NCBI RefSeq assembly: GCF_005217605.1
Contig: NZ_SZPX01000007.1
Span: forward strand, 1-64,000
Source: Sulfurimonas crateris
Lineage (GTDB): Bacteria > Campylobacterota > Campylobacteria > Campylobacterales > Sulfurimonadaceae
DNA: 64,000 nt
Direction of reading: 5' to 3'
Below, one piece after another: positions 55,526 to 63,206 of the stretch. Below the pieces are notes generated by a model. The model did no database searches, had not been told where the DNA came from, and saw only the letters and a program-made list of their open reading frames with translations. The first letter of the stretch is position 1. Every line of letters starts with the position of its first letter. The position numbers and the translations under genes were made by a program.

Positions 55526-56749
55526 ATGATACAAAAGATCAAAAAGTACTCCACCGTTAACAGATTGGTTCTCTTGGGCATAGTGCTCGGAGTTCTTTTT
55601 GGTGTTTTTTTTCCGCAAGCAGCATTAAAGCAGAAGATAATAGGGGAGATGTTTATAAGCTTTTTAAAGATGCTCGTAGTTCCGCTTGTCTTTTCGAGCA
55701 TCTATGTCTCGATCGTAGGGCTTGGAAGTCTGCACACTCTAAAAAGTATCGGGCTTAGAACTATTGCGCTCTATATTTTAACAACGGCACTTGCGGTTTT
55801 TACGGCTATTTTGGCGATGAATATGATCCCAATCGGAGACGCTGTCTCTGCTCAGGGATTAGAGTATGCAAAAGCTTCTGAGGTGGCATCTTTCTCTTTT
55901 GGCTCAATGATTCTAAGTTTTATCCCTACAAATATATTTCATGCCCTAAGCAACGGTTCTATGATGCAGATAATCGTCTTTTCCGCTCTATTTGGTATAG
56001 CTTCCCTGCATCTAAAAGAGGAGAGAAAGCAGTTGATGCTGGACTTTTTTACCGCAGCTACAAACGCAATACTTACAATGGCGGAGTGGATCATCAAGCT
56101 TACACCAATAGGTGTTTTTAGCCTTATCTCTTACGTTGTAGCTGAGCAGGGAGTAGAGGTGATACTAGGTCTTTGGAAATATGTACTTATGGTAATCTCC
56201 GTTTTGCTTATTCATGCTCTTATAACCCTGCCTGCGGTTTTAGCTTTTTTTGGACGAGTCAACCCTTTTAGATATCTAAGCGATATACGCGAAGCACCTA
56301 TTATGGCGTTCTCAACTGCATCTAGTACGGCAACACTGCCTGTATCGATGCGTGTTGTAGAGGAGGTCGGGGGTGTTGATAAGAAAAATGCCTCTTTTGT
56401 TCTGCCTTTGGGCGCTACCGTTTCAATGGACGGAACTGCTGCATACTTGAGTATAGCTGTGCTCTATATATCCCATCTTGCAGGGGTAGATTTAAGTTTT
56501 ACAGATCAGCTCTGGCTTGGAGTGACCGTTGTTGCATTAAGCGTGGGAGTTGCGGCACTTCCAAGCGCATCGCTAGTGATGATGGTAGTAATCTTAAACC
56601 AGCTTGGTCTGGCTGTTGAGTATATAGCGTTGATAGTTGCAGTTGACAGGATACTGGATATGGCTAGAACATCCGTAAACGTTACATCCGATATAGTTGT
56701 CGTAAAAATTGTAGATCAGTTGCAAAAGATTAAAAAGCCGAGTGTATAA
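55526..56749 (+). CDS. dicarboxylate/amino acid:cation symporter (DAACS family)
   Basis: A 407-residue membrane protein of the GltP/DctA/SdcS type. Hydrophobic helices plus the re-entrant motifs: FSTASSTATLPVSMRV (the serine-rich loop SSSTATLP), LPLGATVSMDGTAAYLSI (with NMDGT-like MDGT), and DRILDMARTSVNVTSDI near the end. It takes up a C4-dicarboxylate or acidic amino acid with Na+ or H+; substrate unresolved. 13 bases after mgtE. Confidence 0.9.
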   Translation: MIQKIKKYSTVNRLVLLGIVLGVLFGVFFPQAALKQKIIGEMFISFLKMLVVPLVFSSIYVSIVGLGSLHTLKSIGLRTIALYILTTALAVFTAILAMNMIPIGDAVSAQGLEYAKASEVASFSFGSMILSFIPTNIFHALSNGSMMQIIVFSALFGIASLHLKEERKQLMLDFFTAATNAILTMAEWIIKLTPIGVFSLISYVVAEQGVEVILGLWKYVLMVISVLLIHALITLPAVLAFFGRVNPFRYLSDIREAPIMAFSTASSTATLPVSMRVVEEVGGVDKKNASFVLPLGATVSMDGTAAYLSIAVLYISHLAGVDLSFTDQLWLGVTVVALSVGVAALPSASLVMMVVILNQLGLAVEYIALIVAVDRILDMARTSVNVTSDIVVVKIVDQLQKIKKPSV

Positions 56750-56775
56750 TAAAGAATCAATTTAAAGGATGGGGA

Positions 56776-57477
56776 ATGTTTAAATTTATAGTTGTTGGTT
56801 TTTTGTTGCTTTTAAATTTGCATGCTGATAATAAATCGGCTTTAGAAGCTTTTAAAAAGGGAGATTACAATAGAGCGTTTGAGCTTTATGAGAAAAATGC
56901 AAAGAGCGGGGACGCGGTGGCACAGAGCGCGCTTAGCTATCTTTATGCAAACGGACTTGGCACAGACAAAGATACGCAAAAATCAATAGAGTGGCTTGAG
57001 AGATCTGCGCAGAGCGGCAACGTTAATGCCCAGTATGATTTGGGGATGTTTTATCTGCGAGGCAATAATGTAAAGCAGGACAGCCTAAAGGCGTTTGAAC
57101 TTCTTAGCAAGGCTTCTGAACAGAACAATGCAAATGCTCAGTATGATCTTGCTCTGATGTACTACAGAGGTGACGGTGTTGATCTAAATGTTACAAAATC
57201 AGCCCAGCTCCTAGAGAGTGCGGCAACATCTGGGCATAAGATCGCCGAGCAGAACATAGGACGTGTCTATATGCAGCTTTTAAATTTTGACGAAGCATCC
57301 AAATGGCTTGAGAAAAATGCGGCAGATGGCGATGAGGCGGCTTACTATCTTTTAGCAGAGATATACTGTAACCAAGAGAAGTTCGCCAAAGCAAGAGAGT
57401 GGGCACAAAAAGCTATAGATAGCGGTAATGAAGAGGCAAAAGAGTTATATAAGAAGTACGAGCTGCATAAATACTGA
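56776..57477 (+). CDS. Sel1-like repeat protein, exported
   Basis: A 233-residue protein with a signal peptide (FIVVGFLLLLNLHA) and about five Sel1/TPR-like repeats of 36 residues (AVAQSALSYLYANGLGTDKD, NAQYDLGMFYLRGNNVKQDS, NAQYDLALMYYRGDGVDLNV, then two more degenerate). Only one Cys, so unlike the disulfide-rich Hcp proteins of Helicobacter. Likely a periplasmic protein-protein interaction scaffold. AAGGATGGGGA precedes the ATG. Convergent with the response regulator gene. Confidence 0.85.
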   Translation: MFKFIVVGFLLLLNLHADNKSALEAFKKGDYNRAFELYEKNAKSGDAVAQSALSYLYANGLGTDKDTQKSIEWLERSAQSGNVNAQYDLGMFYLRGNNVKQDSLKAFELLSKASEQNNANAQYDLALMYYRGDGVDLNVTKSAQLLESAATSGHKIAEQNIGRVYMQLLNFDEASKWLEKNAADGDEAAYYLLAEIYCNQEKFAKAREWAQKAIDSGNEEAKELYKKYELHKY

Positions 57478-57491
57478 GAGTTTTAAAACTC

Positions 57492-58187
57492 TTATATGGA
57501 TATTGGAATAACTTTGTACCCCAGTCCGTAAATATTATGTACGGTGTTTTCTGGTAGTTTTGTTCTAAGTCGCTTCATAAGGGATGTAACAGCATGTGAT
57601 GAGAACTCTTTTTCCTCTTTTCCTTCGTGAAGATATCTAAATATCTCCTCCGCAGAAAAAGAGCGGTTTGGTTCTGAGAAAAGGAGTCGAAGAAGAAGGT
57701 TCTCCATCTTTCTTAGTTTTATCTCTTTAGATTTTTCCCATAGAGTATCTGTATCGTAATCCCAATATGTTGTCTCAGTCACATAAGCCCTGTTTGTTGT
57801 TTTTCTTATAAGCTCTACCGTCTCCAAGAGAACGCTCTTAAGAGCATCTGTCTTTATAGGTTTAATAAGATATGTCTCAAGATGCAGCTTTATAGCATTA
57901 AGCAGTTTCTCCTGATCGGAGTGAGCGCTCATAACTATGATCTTTGTCTCACTGTCATACTTTCTTATCTTTGCGATCATATCTAAGCCGTCAAGATTCG
58001 GCATGCTGATATCGGTCAATATGATATTTGGACTCTTCTGCTTATATATATCATAAGCTTCATTACCACAAGATGCAGTGTACACTCTGTTGAAGAATAT
58101 CTGTAGATACTCAGAGAGAGTTTCACGCAATTCCGCCTCATCTTCTGCCAGCAATATGGAGATGTCTTTGATCTTTTCAATTTTCAT
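57492..58187 (-). CDS. OmpR-type response regulator of the nitrite reductase locus
   Basis: A 231-residue regulator: receiver domain (about 8-125) with acidic pocket Glu15/Asp16, phosphoacceptor Asp59 in NIILTDISMPNLDG and Lys in YLIKPIKTDA; C-terminal winged-helix DNA-binding domain (about 145-228) ending HNIYGLGYKVIPI. It overlaps the kinase gene upstream by 11 bases, so the two form a system. Location behind nirS-nirE suggests control of denitrification genes. Confidence 0.9.
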   Translation of the reverse strand: MKIEKIKDISILLAEDEAELRETLSEYLQIFFNRVYTASCGNEAYDIYKQKSPNIILTDISMPNLDGLDMIAKIRKYDSETKIIVMSAHSDQEKLLNAIKLHLETYLIKPIKTDALKSVLLETVELIRKTTNRAYVTETTYWDYDTDTLWEKSKEIKLRKMENLLLRLLFSEPNRSFSAEEIFRYLHEGKEEKEFSSHAVTSLMKRLRTKLPENTVHNIYGLGYKVIPISI

Positions 58188-59703
58188 TTTTAATCTTTAT
58201 GGTGAATTCTGCGCCAAGTTTTTCTTGGTCTTTGGAGTGGACATTTTTTGCGCCTAGCACACCGCCCATATTCTCTTCTATGATCATCTTCGCAATATGC
58301 AGACCGAGCCCCGTGCCTATTGATTTATGTTTTGTGGTGAAATATGGATCAAATATCTTGGTTAGGTTCTTTTCATCAATTCCACCGCAGTTATCTTTTA
58401 TTGATAGAGTTATAGATTCATTGTCTCCGTACAGAGAGATCGTTATGTCGGGATTGATTATCTTTTTGATGGCGATTAGGTCATTGATGTTTGATAAAAT
58501 AGAGACGATAACCTGTACAAACTCATTCATAAGCCCGAAAATCTTGTAGTTGCTATTTAGAGGCAGGTTTAGATTGATCCCTCTCTCATTTGATTTAAGA
58601 TTTACTAAATCAAGCGCCTTTTCTACAGCCTCATTAATACTAAACCAAGACTTCTCTTTCTCAGGAGTATAGTAGCTCATAAAGTCCTCTATTGTCTCGG
58701 ACATATAGATAACTCTCTTCTCCATCTTCTCAAGCCTGTCTGCTATCTCATCCTTGCTTAGCATATCTGCTTGGTTCTTCTCTTTTAAGATCGCAAGAGA
58801 TGTATTTATGATTGCCAAAGGCTGTCGCCATTGATGAGCAATATTTCCTATCATCTCTCCAATTTCGGCTCTTTTTGACTGCTCAGAAAGCATGAGATCT
58901 CGCTCTCTAAGTGATTGTTCTTTTCTCTTTAGCTCATCTATGGTATTTATAAGCTCTTGATTGTATTTGTTATCTATATAGAGCCCACAGTCTAGGTTTT
59001 TCATATCGTGTATCAGTTTAGGGACATACTTTTTCTCTATAATGGAGCCGTGCTGAGGAGCGATCATCTCAATGTCAAGTTTCTCTATTTTGCTAAGTGC
59101 ATAGTTGAAAATATCTTTGCTTGGCATATACTCTTGATGAAACTGCTTGGCTTTGAAAAAATAGCTCTCATCCGCATAGAAATCCCATGACTCATCGATT
59201 CCTCCAAAGATGTCGCCTGAGAAAAGAATCTTTGAATCAGGATCATAGCTGACAAACGCCCCTGGAGAGTGGCAGTATGGGGTAGTTAAAAACTCAAGTT
59301 TCATGCCGCTTGAAGTCAGCAGCTGATACCCTCTTTTATCAATCTCATAGTAGCTTGAAGTAACAAGATAGTGTTTTATCAAAAGAGACATTCTTGAGTG
59401 GGTTACAATTTGCAGATCATCTCTGTTTATAAGCTTCTCTATCTCAGGTACTGCAGCGGCAAGATCTGGGTCTTGGTGGTGGAGGATAATATATTTTATA
59501 GAGCTTATATCGATAAGCATTTTTACTTTTCTAACGGTCTCATCAAACTCTATCATGGAACCTGGATCGATTAGAATTGACTCATTGCCGTTTTTGATGA
59601 GGTATGGATGACATTGAAAAGGGTCGCCTTTTAGGTGCATGCCGACCCAGTAGATATTTGGTGCGATTAAAACCGCTTCGGAGGTATCTAGTATCTTAGA
59701 CAT
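58177..59703 (-). CDS. histidine kinase with N-terminal flavo-diiron-like (ODP) sensor domain
   Basis: A 508-residue soluble kinase. Residues 1-250 form a metallo-beta-lactamase fold with the diiron ligand set His76-x-Asp78-x-Asp80 (HHQDPD), His145 (YCHSPG), Asp164 (FSGDIFGG) and His218 (APQHGS), matching the spacing in flavodiiron proteins and the oxygen-binding ODP group. A coiled coil (about 255-280) leads to the HisKA-type region with phosphoacceptor His290 in NIAHQWRQPL, then the ATPase domain (NCGGIDEKNLTKIFDPYFTT, GTGLGLHIAKMIIEENMGG). No membrane segments. ATG 59703, after GAGGAA, overlaps the end of the cobA gene. Likely senses O2 or NO. Confidence 0.88.
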   Translation of the reverse strand: MSKILDTSEAVLIAPNIYWVGMHLKGDPFQCHPYLIKNGNESILIDPGSMIEFDETVRKVKMLIDISSIKYIILHHQDPDLAAAVPEIEKLINRDDLQIVTHSRMSLLIKHYLVTSSYYEIDKRGYQLLTSSGMKLEFLTTPYCHSPGAFVSYDPDSKILFSGDIFGGIDESWDFYADESYFFKAKQFHQEYMPSKDIFNYALSKIEKLDIEMIAPQHGSIIEKKYVPKLIHDMKNLDCGLYIDNKYNQELINTIDELKRKEQSLRERDLMLSEQSKRAEIGEMIGNIAHQWRQPLAIINTSLAILKEKNQADMLSKDEIADRLEKMEKRVIYMSETIEDFMSYYTPEKEKSWFSINEAVEKALDLVNLKSNERGINLNLPLNSNYKIFGLMNEFVQVIVSILSNINDLIAIKKIINPDITISLYGDNESITLSIKDNCGGIDEKNLTKIFDPYFTTKHKSIGTGLGLHIAKMIIEENMGGVLGAKNVHSKDQEKLGAEFTIKIKNEN

Positions 59704-60436
59704 TTTCCTCAAACCACTGTAACTGTTCTCTAAGCTCAACGACTTTCCCTACAACTATAAGTGCAGGAGTCGGGACATCTTTGGCTTTTTCTACAATATT
59801 TTCCAGTGTCCCTACAACAACGCTCTGATCCTTAGTGGTTCCCTTTGAGATGACTGCACAAGGGTAATCTTTTGCTTTGCCTATTTCGATGAGTTTTTTT
59901 GAGATCTTAGGAAGATTGTGAAGACCCATTAAGAAGATGATAGTGTCATCGGTTTTAAAGTTGCCCCAAGGTATCTGAGACTCTTTTTTATGAGGAGATT
60001 CATGTCCTGTTACAACTCTAAAACTTACAGCTATGCCACGATGTGTAACCGGTATACCTGCATATGCCGGAGCACTGATAGAGGAGGTTATTCCAGGTAT
60101 GATTTCAAACTTAATATCTCTTTCACGCAGATATAGAGCCTCTTCACCGCCGCGTCCAAAAACGAACGGATCTCCACCTTTAAGGCGCACCACATTTTCA
60201 TATTTCAGTGCATTTTGGTAGATAACCTCGTTAATGTCATCTTGAGGCATGATATGTCTGCCATCCTCTTTGCCTACATATACAAATTCGCAGCCGTTTT
60301 TTGCCTCTTTTAATATATCAGGGTTGGCTAAGCGATCATAAATGACAACATCCGCCTCTTTGATAACTCTAAGTGCTTTTAGAGTCAGTAGCTCAATATC
60401 ACCAGGTCCTGCTCCTGTTAAATAGACTTTACCCAT
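59696..60436 (-). CDS. cobA: uroporphyrinogen-III C-methyltransferase (NirE/CobA type)
   Basis: A 246-residue SAM-dependent enzyme making precorrin-2, the branch point to siroheme, cobalamin and heme d1. Motifs VYLTGAGPGDIELLTLKALR, VVRLKGGDPFVFGRGGEEAL, PGITSSISAPAYAGIPVTHR and DDTIIFLMGLHNL are complete. Being stand-alone (no CysG domains) and placed between nirF and the sensor kinase, it most likely serves as NirE for heme d1. It starts on the base where nirF ends. Confidence 0.94.
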   Translation of the reverse strand: MGKVYLTGAGPGDIELLTLKALRVIKEADVVIYDRLANPDILKEAKNGCEFVYVGKEDGRHIMPQDDINEVIYQNALKYENVVRLKGGDPFVFGRGGEEALYLRERDIKFEIIPGITSSISAPAYAGIPVTHRGIAVSFRVVTGHESPHKKESQIPWGNFKTDDTIIFLMGLHNLPKISKKLIEIGKAKDYPCAVISKGTTKDQSVVVGTLENIVEKAKDVPTPALIVVGKVVELREQLQWFEENV

Positions 60437-61575
60437 TACTTGTTTTCCTCTTCGTAAATAAATAGACCCGATGGTTTTTTGACATTGTATATCTCACGAG
60501 AGAGATACCAATCTTTTGTGTTTATAACTGCTATCTTGTTTGTGTCGTTTACTGAGATATAGAGATTTGGTCTAAGGTTGGACCATCTTAGATGAAGGAC
60601 TTTCCCATCAAACTCAAATCTTTTTACGATCTCAAGAGTTTTTGTATCTATGATCTGAACAACAGGAAATTTATCGCCGCTGAAAGTGACCGCCATATGT
60701 TTTTGATCCGGGCTAAGAGCCGTAAAGACTGGAAGTCCCTCTGTCTCAATGTTTTTTACAAATTTAAAGTCCGGAGTGTAGACAAGAACTTTATTGTTTC
60801 CGACAGCAGGTATAAATACGTGACCATCGCTTATGCTCCAAAAACCGAAGTGCGGTACTTTTAGAACAGGTTTTCTGTCTTCAAGCAAAATATCGATCTT
60901 TGAGTATGTCATCGTATCAAGATCTACAACACCAAAAAAGTCACTTTTAAAAAAACCGGTAATAAAGTGGTTGTTTTTTATCATAGCGTCAAAAGGCATA
61001 ACGCCTACATCTTCAAACTCTTTATGTATCTCAAAATCAGGCAGACCTTTGCCCTCATTTTTATCTTTTAACACGGTTATCTTGTCGTTGTCCATCTGAG
61101 AGAAGATAAGATAGTTCTTATACTGTTTGATACCGACATTTTTTGAGCCTGTTTCAAATGATTTTATAGGGTTTAGATCTCTATCTAGAATATCAACGCT
61201 CTTTTTAGCGTAGTTTGCGACAGCTATATAGTTTTTTGTAACGGTAAATCCGATAGCGCTGTCACTCGTTTTAAACTCTTTGATTATCTTCTCTTTAACG
61301 GGATCAAATTTTATGATATATCCGTCACGGGAGATGACATATCCGTCGTCGTCGTAAAACTTGACAACACCGTGATTCATATCATGCATGCCCTCCATGT
61401 GGTTTCTTGTAAGTCCCTGATCTATGATCGCAAGTGAGCTGCTCTCTCTCTCGACTATAAATATTTTGTCGTTTCCTCTTAGCTCAGCAAGAATAGGATT
61501 TAATCCTTTCGCCTCGGCATTTACAAAGATTGCCGCTAAAAGTGACACACTCAATACTATTTTATCTATCTTCAT
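60436..61575 (-). CDS. nirF: heme d1 biosynthesis protein NirF
   Basis: A 379-residue protein of the cytochrome cd1 C-terminal-domain-like beta-propeller family. It begins with a signal peptide (IVLSVSLLAAIFVNAEA), then FIVERESSSLAIID, MNHGVVKFYDDDGYVISRDG (conserved HGVxKF with the His implicated in d1 chemistry), and repeated propeller blades to the end. It acts in the last steps of heme d1 synthesis in the periplasm. ATG 61575 follows AAGGA and overlaps the nirJ stop (TAATG). Confidence 0.92.
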   Translation of the reverse strand: MKIDKIVLSVSLLAAIFVNAEAKGLNPILAELRGNDKIFIVERESSSLAIIDQGLTRNHMEGMHDMNHGVVKFYDDDGYVISRDGYIIKFDPVKEKIIKEFKTSDSAIGFTVTKNYIAVANYAKKSVDILDRDLNPIKSFETGSKNVGIKQYKNYLIFSQMDNDKITVLKDKNEGKGLPDFEIHKEFEDVGVMPFDAMIKNNHFITGFFKSDFFGVVDLDTMTYSKIDILLEDRKPVLKVPHFGFWSISDGHVFIPAVGNNKVLVYTPDFKFVKNIETEGLPVFTALSPDQKHMAVTFSGDKFPVVQIIDTKTLEIVKRFEFDGKVLHLRWSNLRPNLYISVNDTNKIAVINTKDWYLSREIYNVKKPSGLFIYEEENK

Positions 61576-62696
61576 TAATTTTTCCTTCTCTCTTGCTCGC
61601 TTAGGTAGCATGACGGATCTTCGCTCCAGAGATCGCCTGTGATCGCGTAAGCTCTTGATCTAGAGCCTCCGTTACAGATATCAATCTGCTCACACTCTGA
61701 ACAGATGCCGCTTATCTGGCGTCTTGGGTAAATTCTTAGCTGGTCTAGCAGTTCGCCGCTCTGCCAGATCTCACCGAAGTCCTGTTTCGTTATATTTCCG
61801 ACTGTTAGCGGGAAGAATGGGTCAGGTCTTACATCGCCTTCGCTGTTTATATTAAGGAGCTTGCGACCAGCACTGTTTCCACCCCAAGAGACAAGACGCT
61901 CTCCCATAGTCTCTTTTAGATGTGGGTATTTTTGGGCAAATCTATTTAAAAATAGAATTGCATCCTGCTCCATATTTCCAGTGACTATCTCGATGTCTCT
62001 GCCGGTCTCATAGTATTCAAATGCCTTGTCAAGGATGAACTCGACCGCCTCTCTTCTTTGCTCTTTTGATAGATCCATTTTTAGGTTATCGAGTCCGCGT
62101 CCTGAGTAGACTAGATGAGAGATATATATCTTTGGAATATTCTCTCTCTCCGCAAGGTCAAAAATATACTCCAAAGAGTTGATCGTATCTTTTGTAACGG
62201 TAAATCTTATACCTACTTTGGCTCCGGTTGCATTTGCAAGCTGAACCGCTTTAAGCGTCTCTTTGAACGCCCCTTTTAGGCCTCTGAAATAGTCGTGCGT
62301 AGGCTCATCACCGTCAATACTGACACCGACGTAGTTGAAGGTGCTTACAATGCGCTCAATATTTCCTTTTGTGAAATAGAGACCGTTGCTTGAGAGGTAG
62401 GTTATTATCCCGTTGGCTTTACAAAAATCTGCGATCTCAAAGAGATCTTTTCTTGTAAGCGGCTCACCACCTGAGAAGATAATGAACTTAACGCCATTTT
62501 CCTTCATCTCCAAGATAGTCTTTTTGATCTGCTCCGTCGTTAGCGTATCAACTTCATCAAGTGTTGATTTTGAGTAACAGTGAAGACATGAGAGGTTACA
62601 ACGGTTCGTAAAGTTCCATATCGCAATAGAACCGTCAAGAACTCTCTCAGGTTTGCCTTCAACGACAGATGATATAAGGTTTGATAATCTGAACAT
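61575..62696 (-). CDS. nirJ: heme d1 biosynthesis radical SAM protein NirJ
   Basis: A 373-residue radical SAM enzyme replacing propionate side chains by keto groups on the heme d1 precursor. SAM-cluster cysteines Cys33, Cys37 and Cys40 (NRCNLSCLHCYS), the GGEP motif in FSGGEPLTRKD, and a C-terminal SPASM-type cluster region (GICSECEQIDICNGGSRSRA, then a Cys in DPSCYLS). Typical of NirJ. Follows the cytochrome c gene with no gap and overlaps nirF by one base. Confidence 0.93.
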   Translation of the reverse strand: MFRLSNLISSVVEGKPERVLDGSIAIWNFTNRCNLSCLHCYSKSTLDEVDTLTTEQIKKTILEMKENGVKFIIFSGGEPLTRKDLFEIADFCKANGIITYLSSNGLYFTKGNIERIVSTFNYVGVSIDGDEPTHDYFRGLKGAFKETLKAVQLANATGAKVGIRFTVTKDTINSLEYIFDLAERENIPKIYISHLVYSGRGLDNLKMDLSKEQRREAVEFILDKAFEYYETGRDIEIVTGNMEQDAILFLNRFAQKYPHLKETMGERLVSWGGNSAGRKLLNINSEGDVRPDPFFPLTVGNITKQDFGEIWQSGELLDQLRIYPRRQISGICSECEQIDICNGGSRSRAYAITGDLWSEDPSCYLSEQERRKN

Positions 62697-63002
62697 CTAT
62701 TTGCCTTTGTATGAGAGAACATATTTTGCAACTGCCTCTCTCTCTTTGTCTGTTAATTTTAATTTTGTCATTACCGTACGCTTATATCCAAAAGCCTTAT
62801 ACATAGACTCAGGGTCTAAAATATATGCCTGAATCTCATCATAAGAGCGCTTGGAAGCTATCTCTGTAAAAGATGGACCGAATGCTTCGGAGATCTGATG
62901 ATGACATCCCCAGCAATAAGTCTCAAAAACTACCTTTCCATCTACTTCATTTGCAGATAAAAGGGAAGTTAAAGCGAGCGATATTAGTATACTTTTTTTC
63001 AT
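62697..63002 (-). CDS. small periplasmic cytochrome c (NirC-like)
   Basis: A 101-residue monoheme class I cytochrome c: signal peptide (KKSILISLALTSLLSA), heme site CWGCH, and a Met ligand candidate in YKRTVMTKLKLTD. In cd1 nitrite reductase loci such proteins (NirC, NirM) donate electrons to NirS or assist d1 insertion. ATG 63002, after AAAGAG, fits the signal peptide; an upstream start adds unrelated residues. Located between nirS and nirJ. Confidence 0.85.
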   Translation of the reverse strand: MKKSILISLALTSLLSANEVDGKVVFETYCWGCHHQISEAFGPSFTEIASKRSYDEIQAYILDPESMYKAFGYKRTVMTKLKLTDKEREAVAKYVLSYKGK

Positions 63003-63162
63003 AATTATCTCTTTACCTTTGTATATAATTCTAGCCAAATCAAGCTTGAATCTTGGCTTAATGTTGTCAAAAATTATTAATCTCTGTAGTGCTGTACAGC
63101 TGAGAAGCTTTAGATGCTGTTAAAGTTTATGAGTATTTTTTAGTTGAGAAACTTAATTGTTA

Positions 63163-63198
63163 AAAATAAAAAAAGTTTTCTCTCCACAAGGGAGAGAA
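63163..63198 (-). terminator. intrinsic terminator after nirS
   Basis: On the minus strand TTCTCTCC, loop CTTGT, GGAGAGAA (63198-63178), then AACTTTTTTTATTTTT. An 8-bp stem with a long T tract 8 bases after the nirS stop: a convincing terminator or attenuator that would make nirS mRNA more abundant than that of the downstream nir genes. Confidence 0.85.
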
Positions 63199-63206
63199 GG
63201 AGCAAA

